Shown: piece by piece, positions 26,058 through 36,000 of the stretch
Position numbering within the stretch: position 1 is the stretch's first letter
How the letters are laid out: each line of letters starts with the position of its first letter
NCBI GenBank assembly: GCA_026710825.1
Contig: JAPOQH010000026.1
Coordinates: 1 to 51,271 of the forward strand
Length of the DNA stretch: 51,271 nucleotides
Direction: 5' to 3'
Source of the DNA: Chloroflexota bacterium
GTDB taxonomy: Bacteria; Chloroflexota; Dehalococcoidia; Lucifugimonadales; UBA3495
Position numbers and translations under genes: made by a program
Notes under the pieces: model-generated
Told to the model about the DNA's origin: nothing
Databases searched by the model: none
Seen by the model: the letters and a program-made list of their open reading frames with translations, nothing else

Positions 26058-26173
26058 TCTGGTGGTTCAAGCGGGGTGGTCCCACCCGTTCCCATCCCGA
26101 ACACGGAAGTGAAACGCCCCAGCGCCCACGATACTGCTCTGGTGACGGAGTGGGAAAATAGGTCACCGCCGGG
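26058..26173 (+). rRNA. rrf: 5S ribosomal RNA, isolated
   Basis: About 116 nt with the universal loop region CCCGTTCCCATCCCGAACAC, GGAAGTGAAAC, CCCCAGCGCC and the 3' GGTCACCGCC. The first and last ends pair (CTGGTGG with CCGCCGG plus flanking pairs). Ends are estimated from the terminal helix. No 16S or 23S gene is in the window, so it is unlinked. Confidence 0.95.
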
Positions 26174-26182
26174 AAGTAATCA

Positions 26183-26220
26183 ACGGAGTGTGAGGGAGCG
26201 GTTTACAATCGCTCCCCCGT
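26183..26220 (+). terminator. Terminator hairpin after 5S rRNA
   Basis: Inner arms GGGAGCG (26194-26200) and CGCTCCC (26210-26216) with a 9-nt loop; outer ACGG (26183) and CCGT (26217) can extend the stem. No T-run follows, but the position just after 5S fits. Confidence 0.55.
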
Positions 26221-26235
26221 CCGTATAGAAAAGAT

Positions 26236-26440
26236 TCCGAAAAGGTGCGATGGCCTCCTTGACGGTCGCCTAACTCCTGTTCGGGGCCGACGACAATCAC
26301 AATCGTCAAACTTTGGGGTGGGCGTGATGGCGCACCAGGGCACGGCTGATAGCATAAACAAATCGCTATTAGGCTACTGATTTCAATCGTAAAGTGGCTG
26401 CGCCGGTATTGAATCGGCGAAACAGCCGCTTTTATTTTTA
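26236..26440 (+). ncRNA. Possible small RNA ending in an intrinsic terminator
   Basis: The 342-bp gap between 5S rRNA and clpC has no credible frame but ends in a textbook terminator: AGTGGCTG (26393-26400) pairs with CAGCCGCT (26423-26430), an inner CGCCG/CGGCG stem encloses a 9-nt loop, then TTTATTTTTA. It lies before the clpC -10 candidate TAGAAT (26452-26457), so something transcribed upstream ends here. TTTACA (26202) and TATAGA (26224) spaced 16 bp are a candidate promoter, giving a transcript of about 200 nt with internal hairpins (GACGA/TCGTC near 26289; GGT..GCG/CGC..ACC near 26317). I could not match tmRNA, 6S, SRP or RNase P cores. An attenuator in a clpC leader is an alternative. 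Confidence 0.4.
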
Positions 26441-26516
26441 GCCAAATGCGGTAGAATGACGCTGTCAATGCCACCTAACGGTGCGGCATAGCCCTATCCC
26501 AACCCAGGAGAGTCTC

Positions 26517-28991
26517 ATGGGCAGCAGATTCGAGAAGTTTTCCGAAAGGGCACGCAGGGTCCTGTCCCTCGCCCAGGAAGAAGCGCAGCGGTTCAACCAC
26601 AACTACATCGGCACCGAGCACATCTTGCTCGGTCTGGTACGGGAGACCGAGGGCGTAGCCGCTCGAGTACTGTCCGGCCTGAATGTTGACCTTACCAAGG
26701 TACGCTCGGCCGTCGAATTCATTATCGGCCGAGGCGAGCGACCCGCTCAGGGCGAAATCGGCTTGACCCCTCGGGCCAAGAAGGTTGTGGAACTCGCTGT
26801 CGACGAAGCTCGACGCATGAACCACACCTATATCGGCACCGAGCACCTGCTCATCGGTCTGCTGCGTGAGGGCGAGGGCGTCGCCGCTGGCGTCCTGGAA
26901 AGCCTCGGCGTCAACCTTGAAAAGGTCCGCGCCGAGACCCATCGCATCCTCAGCAACTCCGGTAGCGGCAGCTCAACCAGCTCCCGCTCCAGCACCCGCA
27001 CGCCCACCCTCGACCAGCTTGGCGTAGACCTCACCAACGCTGCCTTGGGCGGCAAACTCGACCCCGTCGTAGGTCGCGACACCGAGATCGAGCGCGTTAC
27101 TCAGATCCTCAGCCGCCGCACCAAGAACAATCCGGTTCTGGTCGGAGAGCCCGGCGTCGGTAAGACCGCCATCGTCGAGGCCATGGCCCAGCAGATCTCA
27201 TCCGGAGATGTGCCGGAAACCCTCCAGGGCAAACGCCTGGTCACCCTTGATATGGGCGCGCTCGTCGCCGGCACCAAATATCGAGGCGAATTCGAGGAAC
27301 GGCTGAAGAAGGTCATTGAGGAAATCAAGACCTCCGGAAACTGTGTCCTGTTCATCGACGAGATTCACACCCTCGTCGGCGCTGGTGCCGCTGAGGGCGC
27401 CGTGGACGCGTCCAACATCCTCAAGCCCTCGCTGGCCCGTGGCGAAATCCAGTGTATCGGGGCCACCACTCTTGACGATTACCGTAAGTACGTGGAACGC
27501 GACCCCGCGCTCGAACGCCGGCTCCAACCCGTACGCGTTGAAGAACCCGACGCCGACATGACCGTCGACATCCTGCAGGGCGTCAAGGGCCAGTACGAAG
27601 AACATCACAACGTGGAGATCACCGACGACGCTGTCAAAGCCGCGGCGACGCTCTCCACGCGCTACATCCCCGACCGATTCCTACCCGACAAAGCCATCGA
27701 CCTGCTGGACGAAGCTGGTTCCCGCGTCAGACTCCGGGGCAGCCACGCTCCCCAGGAAGTCAAGGACGCCATGGAAGTCCTTGAGCGTGTCCGAAAGGAA
27801 AAAGACGAAGCCATCGCTTCCCAGCAGTACGAGATCGCCGCAGAACTGCGCGACCGCGAACTGCACCTCTCCGAAAACGTGGGCAACCTCGAACAGGAAT
27901 GGAAGAACGACCGCAGCAAGGAACGTACCCAGGTAACCGAAGAAGACATCGCCGAAGTGGTCAGCATGTGGACTGGCATCCCGGTCACCCGCTTGGCCCA
28001 GGAAGAGACCCAGCGACTCATCTCGATGGAAGAGGAACTGCATAAGCGCATCATCGGTCAGGACGAAGCCATCGTCGGTATATCCAAGGCTGTCCGCCGC
28101 GCTCGCGCCGGGCTCAAGGATCCGCGACACCCCATCGGAGTGTTCCTGTTCCTCGGACCCACTGGTGTCGGCAAGACCGAACTCGTCCGGGCCATGGCCG
28201 AGTTCCTGTTCGGACACGAGGACAACATGATCCGCTTGGACATGTCTGAGTTCCAGGAACGCCATACCACCGCCAGGCTCATCGGAGCCCCTCCGGGCTA
28301 CGTCGGCTACGACGAGGGTGGTCAACTCACTGAGGGTGTGCGCAAGAAGAATTACTGCGCCATACTGCTCGACGAGATCGAAAAGGCCCATCCGGAGATC
28401 TTCAATATACTGCTCCAGATTTTCGATGCTGGACAACTGACCGATGCTCGCGGCCGTCGAGTCGACTTCCGCAACTCCATCATCGTCATGACCAGCAACC
28501 TTGGGTCAGACCTGATCAAGCGCGACACCTCGTTGGGATTCGCAGTCAAGGCCGATGAGGCGCAAACCGACCGGCACGCTTACGAGCGCATGAAGGACAA
28601 GGTCATGGAGGAAGTCAAACGCTTCTTCCGCCCTGAGTTCCTCAACCGCTTGGACGCGACCATAGTTTTCCACGCTCTGAGCCAGGAAGAAATCCACCAG
28701 ATCGTCGACCTCATGATGAACATGGTTCGCGACGAACTGAAGGAACGCGAAATCAACATCGAACTCACCGAAGCCGCTCGCGAACACTTGGGAGCCAACG
28801 GGTTCGACCCGGTGTTGGGTGCTCGACCGCTGCGCCGCCTTATCCAGAACGAAGTCGAAGACAGAATGTCCGATGTGCTTCTAGGCGGAGAGATCTCCGA
28901 AGGTGATACCGCCATCGTCGACTTGGACGAGGATGGAAAGATCTGCATCAAGGTGCGTAAGGAAGAACTGGCCGCGCTGTCGCCGGCCTAG
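26517..28991 (+). CDS. clpC: ATP-dependent Clp protease ATP-binding subunit ClpC
   Basis: An 824-residue HSP100 unfoldase that threads proteins into ClpP. Order: two N-domain repeats ([12 protein letters not shown] and [12 protein letters not shown], within 1-145), AAA-1 with Walker A GEPGVGKT near 211 and [11 protein letters not shown], a middle coiled coil with UVR motif (about 420-460, [11 protein letters not shown]), AAA-2 with GPTGVGKTE near 548, and the C-terminal D2-small domain. The UVR motif marks ClpC rather than ClpA or ClpB. ATG at 26517 with CAGGAGAG at 26506-26513; an in-frame ATG at 26481 has no such support. It is monocistronic, with a terminator hairpin at 29034. Confidence 0.96.
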   Translation: MGSRFEKFSERARRVLSLAQEEAQRFNHNYIGTEHILLGLVRETEGVAARVLSGLNVDLTKVRSAVEFIIGRGERPAQGEIGLTPRAKKVVELAVDEARRMNHTYIGTEHLLIGLLREGEGVAAGVLESLGVNLEKVRAETHRILSNSGSGSSTSSRSSTRTPTLDQLGVDLTNAALGGKLDPVVGRDTEIERVTQILSRRTKNNPVLVGEPGVGKTAIVEAMAQQISSGDVPETLQGKRLVTLDMGALVAGTKYRGEFEERLKKVIEEIKTSGNCVLFIDEIHTLVGAGAAEGAVDASNILKPSLARGEIQCIGATTLDDYRKYVERDPALERRLQPVRVEEPDADMTVDILQGVKGQYEEHHNVEITDDAVKAAATLSTRYIPDRFLPDKAIDLLDEAGSRVRLRGSHAPQEVKDAMEVLERVRKEKDEAIASQQYEIAAELRDRELHLSENVGNLEQEWKNDRSKERTQVTEEDIAEVVSMWTGIPVTRLAQEETQRLISMEEELHKRIIGQDEAIVGISKAVRRARAGLKDPRHPIGVFLFLGPTGVGKTELVRAMAEFLFGHEDNMIRLDMSEFQERHTTARLIGAPPGYVGYDEGGQLTEGVRKKNYCAILLDEIEKAHPEIFNILLQIFDAGQLTDARGRRVDFRNSIIVMTSNLGSDLIKRDTSLGFAVKADEAQTDRHAYERMKDKVMEEVKRFFRPEFLNRLDATIVFHALSQEEIHQIVDLMMNMVRDELKEREINIELTEAAREHLGANGFDPVLGARPLRRLIQNEVEDRMSDVLLGGEISEGDTAIVDLDEDGKICIKVRKEELAALSPA

Positions 28992-29033
28992 CCCGAACCG
29001 CCAAATCATGCGGTCCGTACGGCGGAAAAATCA

Positions 29034-29057
29034 GGGGGCGTCAATCATGGCGCCCCC
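29034..29057 (+). terminator. Terminator hairpin after clpC
   Basis: Arms GGGGGCG (29034-29040) and CGCCCCC (29051-29057) with a 10-nt loop, 43 nt after the clpC stop. The tail is only weakly T-rich. A TATAAA at 29078-29083 just beyond could start the guaB3 transcript. Confidence 0.55.
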
Positions 29058-29190
29058 AAGTGTTACAATTGTTTGACTATAAAAGACGACTTACGGGATC
29101 GGTACCGGCATCATCCTCACAGCAGATTGGCGGGTATCCCTCCCCTCGATGAATTCTCGTAACCTTCCCAGCTGACACCGAGGTGAGACT

Positions 29191-30327
29191 ATGGCTAGGC
29201 GTTTGCTCAAGGAATTAGAAAGGTCGTACGGGTTCGACGAAGTCGCCATCGTTCCGGGCGACGTCACCATCAACCCGGAGATGGCCTCCACTCAGATGAG
29301 CATCGGCCCGTACTCTTTCGACGCGCCAGTAATCGCCTCCGCGATGGACGGTTCAGTCTCGCCGCGCTTCGCCACCTTGATGCACGAAATGGGCGGTTTG
29401 GGAGCCCTCAACGGCGAGGGCCTCTACACCCGCTACGATGACCCCTATTCGGTCCTGGAAGAGATCATCTCCATGGACCAGAGCGAAGTCACCGAATATC
29501 TCCAGGAGGTCTATAGCGAACCCGTCCAGGAAAACCTGATCGGTGAGCGCGTCCAGGAAATCAAGCAGTCCGGCGCCATCGCTGCCATCGCATTCACGCC
29601 GCAAACCACCAAGCACCTTTCCCCTCTTGCCGTCGAAGCCGGCGCGGACATCATCATAGTCCAGTCCACCGTAACTACCGCCCGGCACATGTCGCGCAGT
29701 TACCGGGGCCTGATATTCGCCGAGCTTATCGAGAGCCTGAAAGTCCCCGTCGTCGTGGGCAACTGCGTCAGCTACAACGTCGCCAGCGAACTCATGGAAA
29801 CCGGTATCGATGCCGTACTCGTGGGTGTCGGTCCAGGCGCGGCCTGCACCACCCGCGAAGTCACCGGCGTCGGCGTCCCCCAGGTTACGGCCACCCTCGA
29901 GTGCGCCGCCGCTCGCGAGGACTATTTCGAACGCACGGGTCGCTACGTCAGCATCATTACCGACGGCGGACTGCGCACCGGCGGCGACGTCTGCAAGGCC
30001 ATGGCCAGCGGCGCGGACGGTGTCATGTTGGGCACCCCCTTTGCCCAGGCCGCCGAAGCGCCCGGCCGCGGCTACAACTGGGGAATGGCCAACGCTCACC
30101 CGGAACTCCCCCGGGGAACCCGCATCAACGTCGGAACCAAGAGCACTCTCAAACAGTTGATGCACGGACCGAGCAGCGTAACCAACGGCACGCAGAACCT
30201 CGTCGGCGCACTGCGCGTCGCCATGGGCATGTGCGGCGCTCACACCGTGCGCGATTTCCACAAAACCGAAATGGTGGTCGCCCCCGCCATTAAGACCGAG
30301 GGCAAACACTACCAAATGATGGGATAG
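29191..30327 (+). CDS. GuaB3-family IMP dehydrogenase-related protein
   Basis: A 378-residue IMPDH/GMP reductase-fold TIM barrel without CBS domains. The catalytic-loop signature is [18 protein letters not shown], with Cys219, and the phosphate-binding region follows as [27 protein letters not shown]. Length and the absence of CBS modules match the GuaB3 group of actinobacteria and Chloroflexi. Relatives act on purine nucleotides (IMP, XMP or GMP), but for many GuaB3 members the reaction has been debated. A start at 29191 with GAGGTGAG a few bases before is good. The UGSC selenoprotein starts 54 nt downstream, so these could be co-transcribed. Confidence 0.88.
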   Translation: MARRLLKELERSYGFDEVAIVPGDVTINPEMASTQMSIGPYSFDAPVIASAMDGSVSPRFATLMHEMGGLGALNGEGLYTRYDDPYSVLEEIISMDQSEVTEYLQEVYSEPVQENLIGERVQEIKQSGAIAAIAFTPQTTKHLSPLAVEAGADIIIVQSTVTTARHMSRSYRGLIFAELIESLKVPVVVGNCVSYNVASELMETGIDAVLVGVGPGAACTTREVTGVGVPQVTATLECAAAREDYFERTGRYVSIITDGGLRTGGDVCKAMASGADGVMLGTPFAQAAEAPGRGYNWGMANAHPELPRGTRINVGTKSTLKQLMHGPSSVTNGTQNLVGALRVAMGMCGAHTVRDFHKTEMVVAPAIKTEGKHYQMMG

Positions 30328-30380
30328 TCTCTGAACCTCGTACCAGGGTACATCCATTGAAATCTGAACGGAGGATAGCG

Positions 30381-30920
30381 ATGACCACAGCGACAATCCA
30401 GATACTCGACCCAAGACCGGAGCACAAAACTGCCGAGCGCGCCTCCGCAGGGCGGTTGCCGAGCTTGGCCGGAAAGACCATCGGCCTGCTGGAAAACACC
30501 AAATTCCATTCCGACAACTTCTTGCAGGAACTGCAGGTGATCCTCGAAGAGGAATACGCGGTCGAAAAGGTCGTCTACCTCAAGAAGTTCAGCTTCAGCG
30601 CTCCCTGCTCCGATGAGACCATCGAAGAGCTGGTGGATCAGTGCGATGCGGTAGTGCACGGAATCGCGGATTGAGGAAGCTGCACGGCGTGGGGTCTCCA
30701 CGACACAGTTATCACCGAGAGCCGCGGCGTTCCCTCAGTGAGCGTCATCACCGAAAGCTTCACCCGAGCCGCGCACGCGCGTGCGTCCTCGTTGGGCATG
30801 CCCACGGTCCAAATCCTGGCGCTACCCAGCCCACTGGCTCCGCGCTCGATTCCCGAAGTCAGGCAGATGGCGCACGAGTACATCGGGCAGATCGCAGATA
30901 TGCTCACCAACGGCAGTTAA
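30381..30920 (+). CDS. UGSC-motif selenoprotein (UGA at codon 98 read as Sec)
   Basis: A 179-residue protein interrupted only by TGA at 30672-30674, in frame on both sides, in the context D-U-G-S-C (Sec98, Cys101). This is the signature of the UGSC (seleno)protein family known from marine metagenome surveys. The upstream part (KTIGLLENTKFHSDNFLQEL, YLKKFSFSAPCSDE, CDAVVHGIAD) and downstream part (TAWGLHDTVI, GVPSVSVITESF, HEYIGQIADML) form one continuous fold. Sec and Cys two residues apart suggest thiol-selenol redox chemistry. A hairpin at 30688-30702 fits a bacterial SECIS. ATG at 30381 follows GGAGG. A naive caller would give two fragments or a pseudogene. selD in this window also uses Sec, supporting decoding. 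Confidence 0.88.
30672..30702 (+). promoter_or_regulatory. Sec codon and SECIS-like hairpin of the UGSC gene
   Basis: TGA at 30672-30674 is followed by CGTGG (30688-30692), loop GGTCT and CCACG (30698-30702). The loop begins 19 nt after the UGA and opens with G, matching the general bacterial SECIS rule (loop about 16-37 nt downstream, G in its first two positions). CTG and CAG further out could extend the stem. Confidence 0.65.
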
Positions 30921-30950
30921 CCGCCAGCTGGACCACACAGCGCATCCAGT

Positions 30951-30979
30951 GTAGGGGCGGGTTTGAAACCCGCCCCTAC
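30951..30979 (+). repeat. Perfect GTAGGGGCGGG palindrome after the UGSC gene
   Basis: Fourteen-base arms GTAGGGGCGGGTTT (30951-30964) and AAACCCGCCCCTAC (30966-30979) flank a single G. This is the most complete class A copy and starts 31 nt after the UGSC stop. Confidence 0.85.
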
Positions 30980-31020
30980 CTACAGCGGCAACCCTAAATC
31001 ACATTGGCAATCGATCCGCA

Positions 31021-31764
31021 ATGCCCATGACCGTGGTCAACTGGAATGTGCAGTGGGCCACGCCCCGATCGCAACGGAGCCCCGAAATTCTGGGCCGGAT
31101 TGCCGAGCATACCCCCGAAATCATCTGCCTCACCGAGACGGACGCCGGTTTGCTGGCGCAGAACGGTCACACCATTTGCTCGGAACCGGATTACGGTTCG
31201 GGCGCGATGAAGAACCGGCGAAAGGTGCTCCTTTGGTCAAAGCAGCCGTGGGACAAAATTGACTGCCTGAGGAATACCTCGTGGACGGTTGGGCGATTCG
31301 TATCGGGAGTTACCGATACCTCACTGGGACAGATGTTGGTTGTAGGGATCTGCATTCCTTGGTCGCACTCTCGCACCAGGAGATATGGCGGAAACAGCGA
31401 GGCGTGGCAAGACCACGAGAACTACCTGAATGGCCTTGCTGACCTGTTGGCTCGGACCCCGACGCATCGAACCATAGTGGTCGGCGATTTCAACCAACCT
31501 ATAGCCCAATCCGGCAATGTGCCGGCCAGACTGCGCGCTAAACTACGCTGCGCTATCCCGCCCCGAATGACCATTGCCACCGCCGGGCTGGGTAGCCGGG
31601 GCAAAAGAACTATCGACCACATCGTATTGAGTGCTGATCTGACTGCCGAATCCCTCGGCATAATCAGCAACATCCACGAGGACAAGAAACTTTCCGACCA
31701 TTTCGGCGTCGCCGCCACCCTTACGACGCAAACCGCTCCAATCTCCAACCATTCGGAAGAGTAA
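31021..31764 (+). CDS. Endonuclease/exonuclease/phosphatase-fold protein
   Basis: A 247-residue EEP-superfamily protein. It shows the N-terminal VVNWNVQW with Asn, the metal glutamate Glu39 in CLTETD, the GDFNQP motif (Asp156, Asn158), TIDHIV and the closing SDHFGV (Asp226, His227). These are the catalytic residues of the family, which cleaves phosphodiester or phosphate ester bonds with Mg2+: AP endonucleases, sphingomyelinases, nucleases. No signal peptide. Alternative ATG at 31027 gives MTVVNWN and is equally good. The gene lies between the UGSC selenoprotein and its likely neighbour family member, with 5 nt to the latter, so it may belong with that gene. Substrate unknown. Confidence 0.85.
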   Translation: MPMTVVNWNVQWATPRSQRSPEILGRIAEHTPEIICLTETDAGLLAQNGHTICSEPDYGSGAMKNRRKVLLWSKQPWDKIDCLRNTSWTVGRFVSGVTDTSLGQMLVVGICIPWSHSRTRRYGGNSEAWQDHENYLNGLADLLARTPTHRTIVVGDFNQPIAQSGNVPARLRAKLRCAIPPRMTIATAGLGSRGKRTIDHIVLSADLTAESLGIISNIHEDKKLSDHFGVAATLTTQTAPISNHSEE

Positions 31765-31769
31765 GGTAA

Positions 31770-32843
31770 ATGACCACCAACAACCGCGCCCTGAGTTCCC
31801 GCCGCATCGACGTGCCGGATACCTACGACGCAATACAGGACTACTACGAAGAACAGGGCTGGACCGATGGCATGCCCGTCGTCCCTGCCACCGAAGAGGC
31901 TGTCCGCAGGATGCTCGGCCCGTGGGGCGAGGATCCGTCGCTTTCATTGGGCGTGGCCCAACCATCCAACGCCGAAGTTACCATCGAAAAAGTCGCCGTC
32001 AACGCGGTGATGGCCGGCTGTCGCCCTGAGTTTTTCCCCGTTGTCGTAGCCTGCGTCCGGGCTGCCTTGCAGGGTCCCTTTAACCTCGCCGGCTGCCAGG
32101 CCACCACCGGCGGCGCCGCTCCCGTCGTCATCGTAAACGGCCCCATCGCCGAACGTCTCGGAATCAACGGCGACTCCGGCGCTTTCGGGCCCGGCTACCG
32201 CGCCAACGCCCCCATCGGCCGCGCCCTTCGCCTGTTTGTACGCAACGTTGCCGGCCTCATCATCGGTGATATGGACAAGGCAACCCTAGCCATGCCGGGC
32301 CGCTACTCCTTCTGTTTCGCTGAGAACGAATCTCGCAGCCCTTGGGAACCCCGGCACGTCGAGTTGGGCTACGATCCCGAGGACAGTCTGGTAACCCTGC
32401 ACTCCATTCGCGCCTTCTACCCCGTCATGGAAACCACCGTCTCCCGCGGCATCGAGGTTCTGAACACCCTGGTACAGGCCACCCGCGCTACCGGGTTCTC
32501 CAACTACTATCAGATCGGCACCGGGGCCCAGGTGACCCTCGTTCTCAGCCCGGAACATGCCGCCGAAATCGCCGCTGATGGGCTGAGCAAAAAAGACGTG
32601 CGCGAGTACATCTACGCCAATGCCCGCATGTCCATCGAGGAACTCTCAGGCCTGGGACACTGGGGCAACCGCAACTACCCGGCTTGGATCGACGACAGCA
32701 AACCCAATACCATGGTGCCCATCGCACCACAGGCCGATGATATTGTCGTCGTCGTTGCCGGGGGCGACGGGCGCCATTCCGCCTGGCTGGCCGGTTGGGG
32801 CGCGACCCGCGTCGTTACCCAAAAGATAGAAATCCCCGGGTAA
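31770..32843 (+). CDS. Uncharacterised 357-residue protein, 'GWTDG' family
   Basis: I recognise the family but not a function. The protein starts YYEEQGWTDGMPVVPATEEAVRRML, a block I have seen in actinobacterial and Chloroflexi proteins near UGSC-motif proteins. Other marks are EKVAVNAVMAGCRPEFFPVVVA, FNLAGCQATTGGAAPVVIVNGP, GDSGAFGPGYRANAPIGRALRL and FAENESRSPWEPRHVE. It has several Cys (conserved-looking in AGCRPE and AGCQATT), no signal peptide and no membrane helix. A repeated layout hints at two similar halves. It sits 5 nt after the EEP gene. An enzyme acting with the UGSC protein is my inference from proximity only. Confidence 0.75.
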   Translation: MTTNNRALSSRRIDVPDTYDAIQDYYEEQGWTDGMPVVPATEEAVRRMLGPWGEDPSLSLGVAQPSNAEVTIEKVAVNAVMAGCRPEFFPVVVACVRAALQGPFNLAGCQATTGGAAPVVIVNGPIAERLGINGDSGAFGPGYRANAPIGRALRLFVRNVAGLIIGDMDKATLAMPGRYSFCFAENESRSPWEPRHVELGYDPEDSLVTLHSIRAFYPVMETTVSRGIEVLNTLVQATRATGFSNYYQIGTGAQVTLVLSPEHAAEIAADGLSKKDVREYIYANARMSIEELSGLGHWGNRNYPAWIDDSKPNTMVPIAPQADDIVVVVAGGDGRHSAWLAGWGATRVVTQKIEIPG

Positions 32844-32955
32844 CCCCCCGAAAACCGCGTTCAACAGTACGGACCCGGCTCCAATATGGGGCCGGGTTCG
32901 CCCATTTAACGGTGGATTCCCGCGTCGATTGGTGCGCCGGAATGTGGGTCCTTTC

Positions 32956-32985
32956 TTGGCGGTTAACCCCGCTGACTGCTATGAT
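32956..32985 (+). promoter_or_regulatory. Candidate promoter of dnaE
   Basis: TTGGCG (32956-32961), 18-bp spacer, TATGAT (32980-32985). The -10 matches five of six. It lies 51 nt before the GTG start of dnaE. Confidence 0.45.
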
Positions 32986-33036
32986 TTACAGGCCCGATCG
33001 GCCCCCATAAAAACCCGAAATTTAGGTTACAACATC

Positions 33037-36000
33037 GTGTTCACCCATCTGCACACTCATACCGAATACAGTATGCTCGACGGCATCAGCCGTATCCCCG
33101 ATCTGGTAAGTCGCACCCGCGAACTCGGCATGGATGCCATGAGCATCACCGACCACGGTTCCCTCTACGGCGTCGTCGATTTCTACTCCGAGTGCAAGGA
33201 AGCCGGCATCAAACCCATCATCGGCTGTGAGCTTTACGTCGCCCACGGCAGCCGTCGCGACCGCACGCCCAACGAGCGCACCGCTAATCATCTGGTCGTC
33301 ATCGCCAAGGACAACACCGGCTACCGGAACCTCCTGCAACTGGTAACCAGGTCCCATCTTGAAGGATTCCATTATCGGCCGCGCATCGACAAGGAACTCC
33401 TGCACGAGCACCGGCAGGGCCTGATCTGCCTCTCCGGGTGCCCTTCCGCCGAGGTTCCCATTCTGCTGGCCGACGGCAACTACCACGCCGCCAAAGAACA
33501 GGTCGGGTGGTATAGGGAACTCTTCGGCGAAAACTATTTCCTCGAACTCCAGCAGCATGATCACATCGAGCAGCTTCCCAGGATCAACGAGGGCTTGATC
33601 CGCCTCAACAAGGACACCGGTATCCCCCTGCTCCTCACCAACGACGCCCATTATGTCCGCCAATCCGACTATCCATTCCAGGATGTCTACATCTGCATCC
33701 AGACCGGCACCAACCTCCAGGACGACAAGCGTCTCCGCATGGAGGACTCCTCCTTCTACATCAAGTCTCCCGCAGAGATGGCGGCCCTGTTCCCGCAATT
33801 CCCCCAGGCCGTGGACATTACGGGCGAGGTAGCCCAACAGTGCAACGTTTCCCTGGGATTCGGACAGATGCACCTTCCCCGCTATCCGACCCCCAATAAC
33901 GAGGATGCCGACGCATATCTGGAGCGGTTGTGCTGGGAGGGATTCAACAAGCGTTACGGCCACAACAACGAGACTGCCCGCGCCCGGATGGAATACGAAC
34001 TGGAGGTGGTGCGCCAGACCAGTTTCGCCAACTACTTCCTCGTTGTGTGGGACATCATCTCCTTCGTGCGACGTCAGGAGATCCTGTTCGGCGTGCGTGG
34101 CAGCGCAGCCGCCAGCGTCGTCCTCTATTGCTTGGGCATAACCGACATTGACCCGATGGCCTACAACCTCGTGTTCGAGCGTTTCCTGAACTTTGAGCGC
34201 AAGGAAATGCCCGATATCGACATGGATTTCCAGGACGACCGTCGCGACGAAGTCCTCCGTTACGTCATCGACCGTTACGGCAGCGACCGAGTGGCCCAGA
34301 TCATTACATTCGGCACCATGGGACCCAAGGCAGCCCTGCGCGACGTCGGCCGCGGCCTCGGCATGAGCTACGGCGACGTCGACCGTATCGCGCGCATGGT
34401 GCCGTTCAAGTCACGTACCCTGTCCGATGCAATCTCCGCCAGCGCCGAACTCAAGGAAAATTACCAGGGCGACGCGGCCATTCAGAACCTCGTCGACAAC
34501 GCCCAGGCCCTTGAGGGGATCGTCCACCACGTCAGCACCCACGCCGCCGGCGTGCTCATCGCCGACGAACCGCTCACGGAAACCGTTCCCTTGCAGCGAC
34601 CCGCCCGCGGCGACGAAAACAGCCCGGTCATGATGACCCAGTACTCCATGGACCCGGTGGCCAAACTGGGCCTCCTCAAAATGGACTTCCTCGGGTTGAC
34701 CAACCTCACCATCCTGGATCGCACCATCAAACTCATCGACCAGGAGCGCGGAATTCGCATCGACCTCAATCGGTTGGCTCTCGACGACGAGGCCACCTAC
34801 GACCTGCTCGGCACCGGCAACACCTCCGACCTGTTCCAGTTGGAAAGCGCCGGCATGCAGCGCTACATCAAGGAACTGAAGCCGTCGGACCTCGGCGACA
34901 TCGCCGCCATGATCGCCCTCTATCGTCCCGGCCCGATGGAGCACATCGACCGCTTCATCCGTTCCAAGCATGGGGAAGAGAAGGTCTCGTATCCTCATCC
35001 CAGCTTGCAGGAATTGCTGGACGAAACCTACGGTGTGATCGTCTATCAGGATCAGGTCCTACACGTCCTGCAAAACTTCGCCGGCTATAGCCTCGGCGAG
35101 GCCGACACAGTGCGCAAAGCCATGGGCAAGAAGATCCCCGAGCTCATGGCGGAAGAACGCGACCGGTTCGTTTCCGGCGCGGTTCAGCAGGGGTATACGG
35201 AGGGCATGGGCGTTGAGATATTCAATCTCATCGAGCCCTTCGCCGGCTACGCGTTCAACAAGGCACACAGCGTCAGCTACGGTTTGATCTCCTACTGGAC
35301 AGCCTACTTCAAAACCCACTACCCGCTGGAATACATGGCGTCCGTCCTGAACTGTCGCCTTGATCACGGCGACCGCTACGTCGCGTCCATCAACGAATGT
35401 ACCCGGATGGGCATCGAGATCGGTCTGCCGGACGTCAACAGCTCCGGCGTCCTTTATACCATCGACCGTCCGGCGGACAAATCCCAGAAAGACGCCAAGC
35501 TCCGTATCGGCTTGGCCGCCATCAAAACCGTGGGAGAGGGCGCCGTCACACCTATCGTCAGTGAGCGCGCCGCCAAGGGGCCGTTCGCGTCAATTAGCGA
35601 CTTCTGCCGCCGCGTCGACGTTTCAGGCCTGAATCGGCGCACCTTGGAGGGCTTGGCCAAGGCCGGCGCATTCGACTCGTTGGCCCCCCGCGCCTCGGTC
35701 ATTACCGGGTTGGATCGTATTTGGGCCGTCGCCCAGCAGGAAACGCGCAACCGGAACTCCGGACAGTTCGGAATGTTCGGCGAAGAGTTGGACAGCAGTG
35801 CCGGTGGTTCGTTGCTGGAACTCGACACGTCATCGCCCGACTACACTTCCCAGGAAAAAGCCGCCCTCGAAAAGGAATACCTGGGCGTCGCCCTATCCTA
35901 CAACCCTCTGCTGGCCCTTGCCGCCCTCAATCCCGGCGACGCCTACACGTCGGTGGACCAACTAGACGAGGAAATGCTGGGCAGCACCGTTACCCTGCTG

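Noticed and set aside
26221..26450. tmRNA, 6S, SRP RNA or RNase P RNA
   Set aside because: None of their core sequences (tag reading frame, GGAAGG tetraloop region, GAGGAAAGTC core) could be found.
30381..30920. Pseudogene with premature stop
   Set aside because: Frame is the same on both sides of the TGA, the residue falls in the UGSC signature, and a SECIS-like hairpin follows. Sec reading explains it better.
32929..33036. Longer DnaE N-terminus
   Set aside because: Covers the promoter candidate and is not PHP-like; GTG at 33037 gives the normal start.
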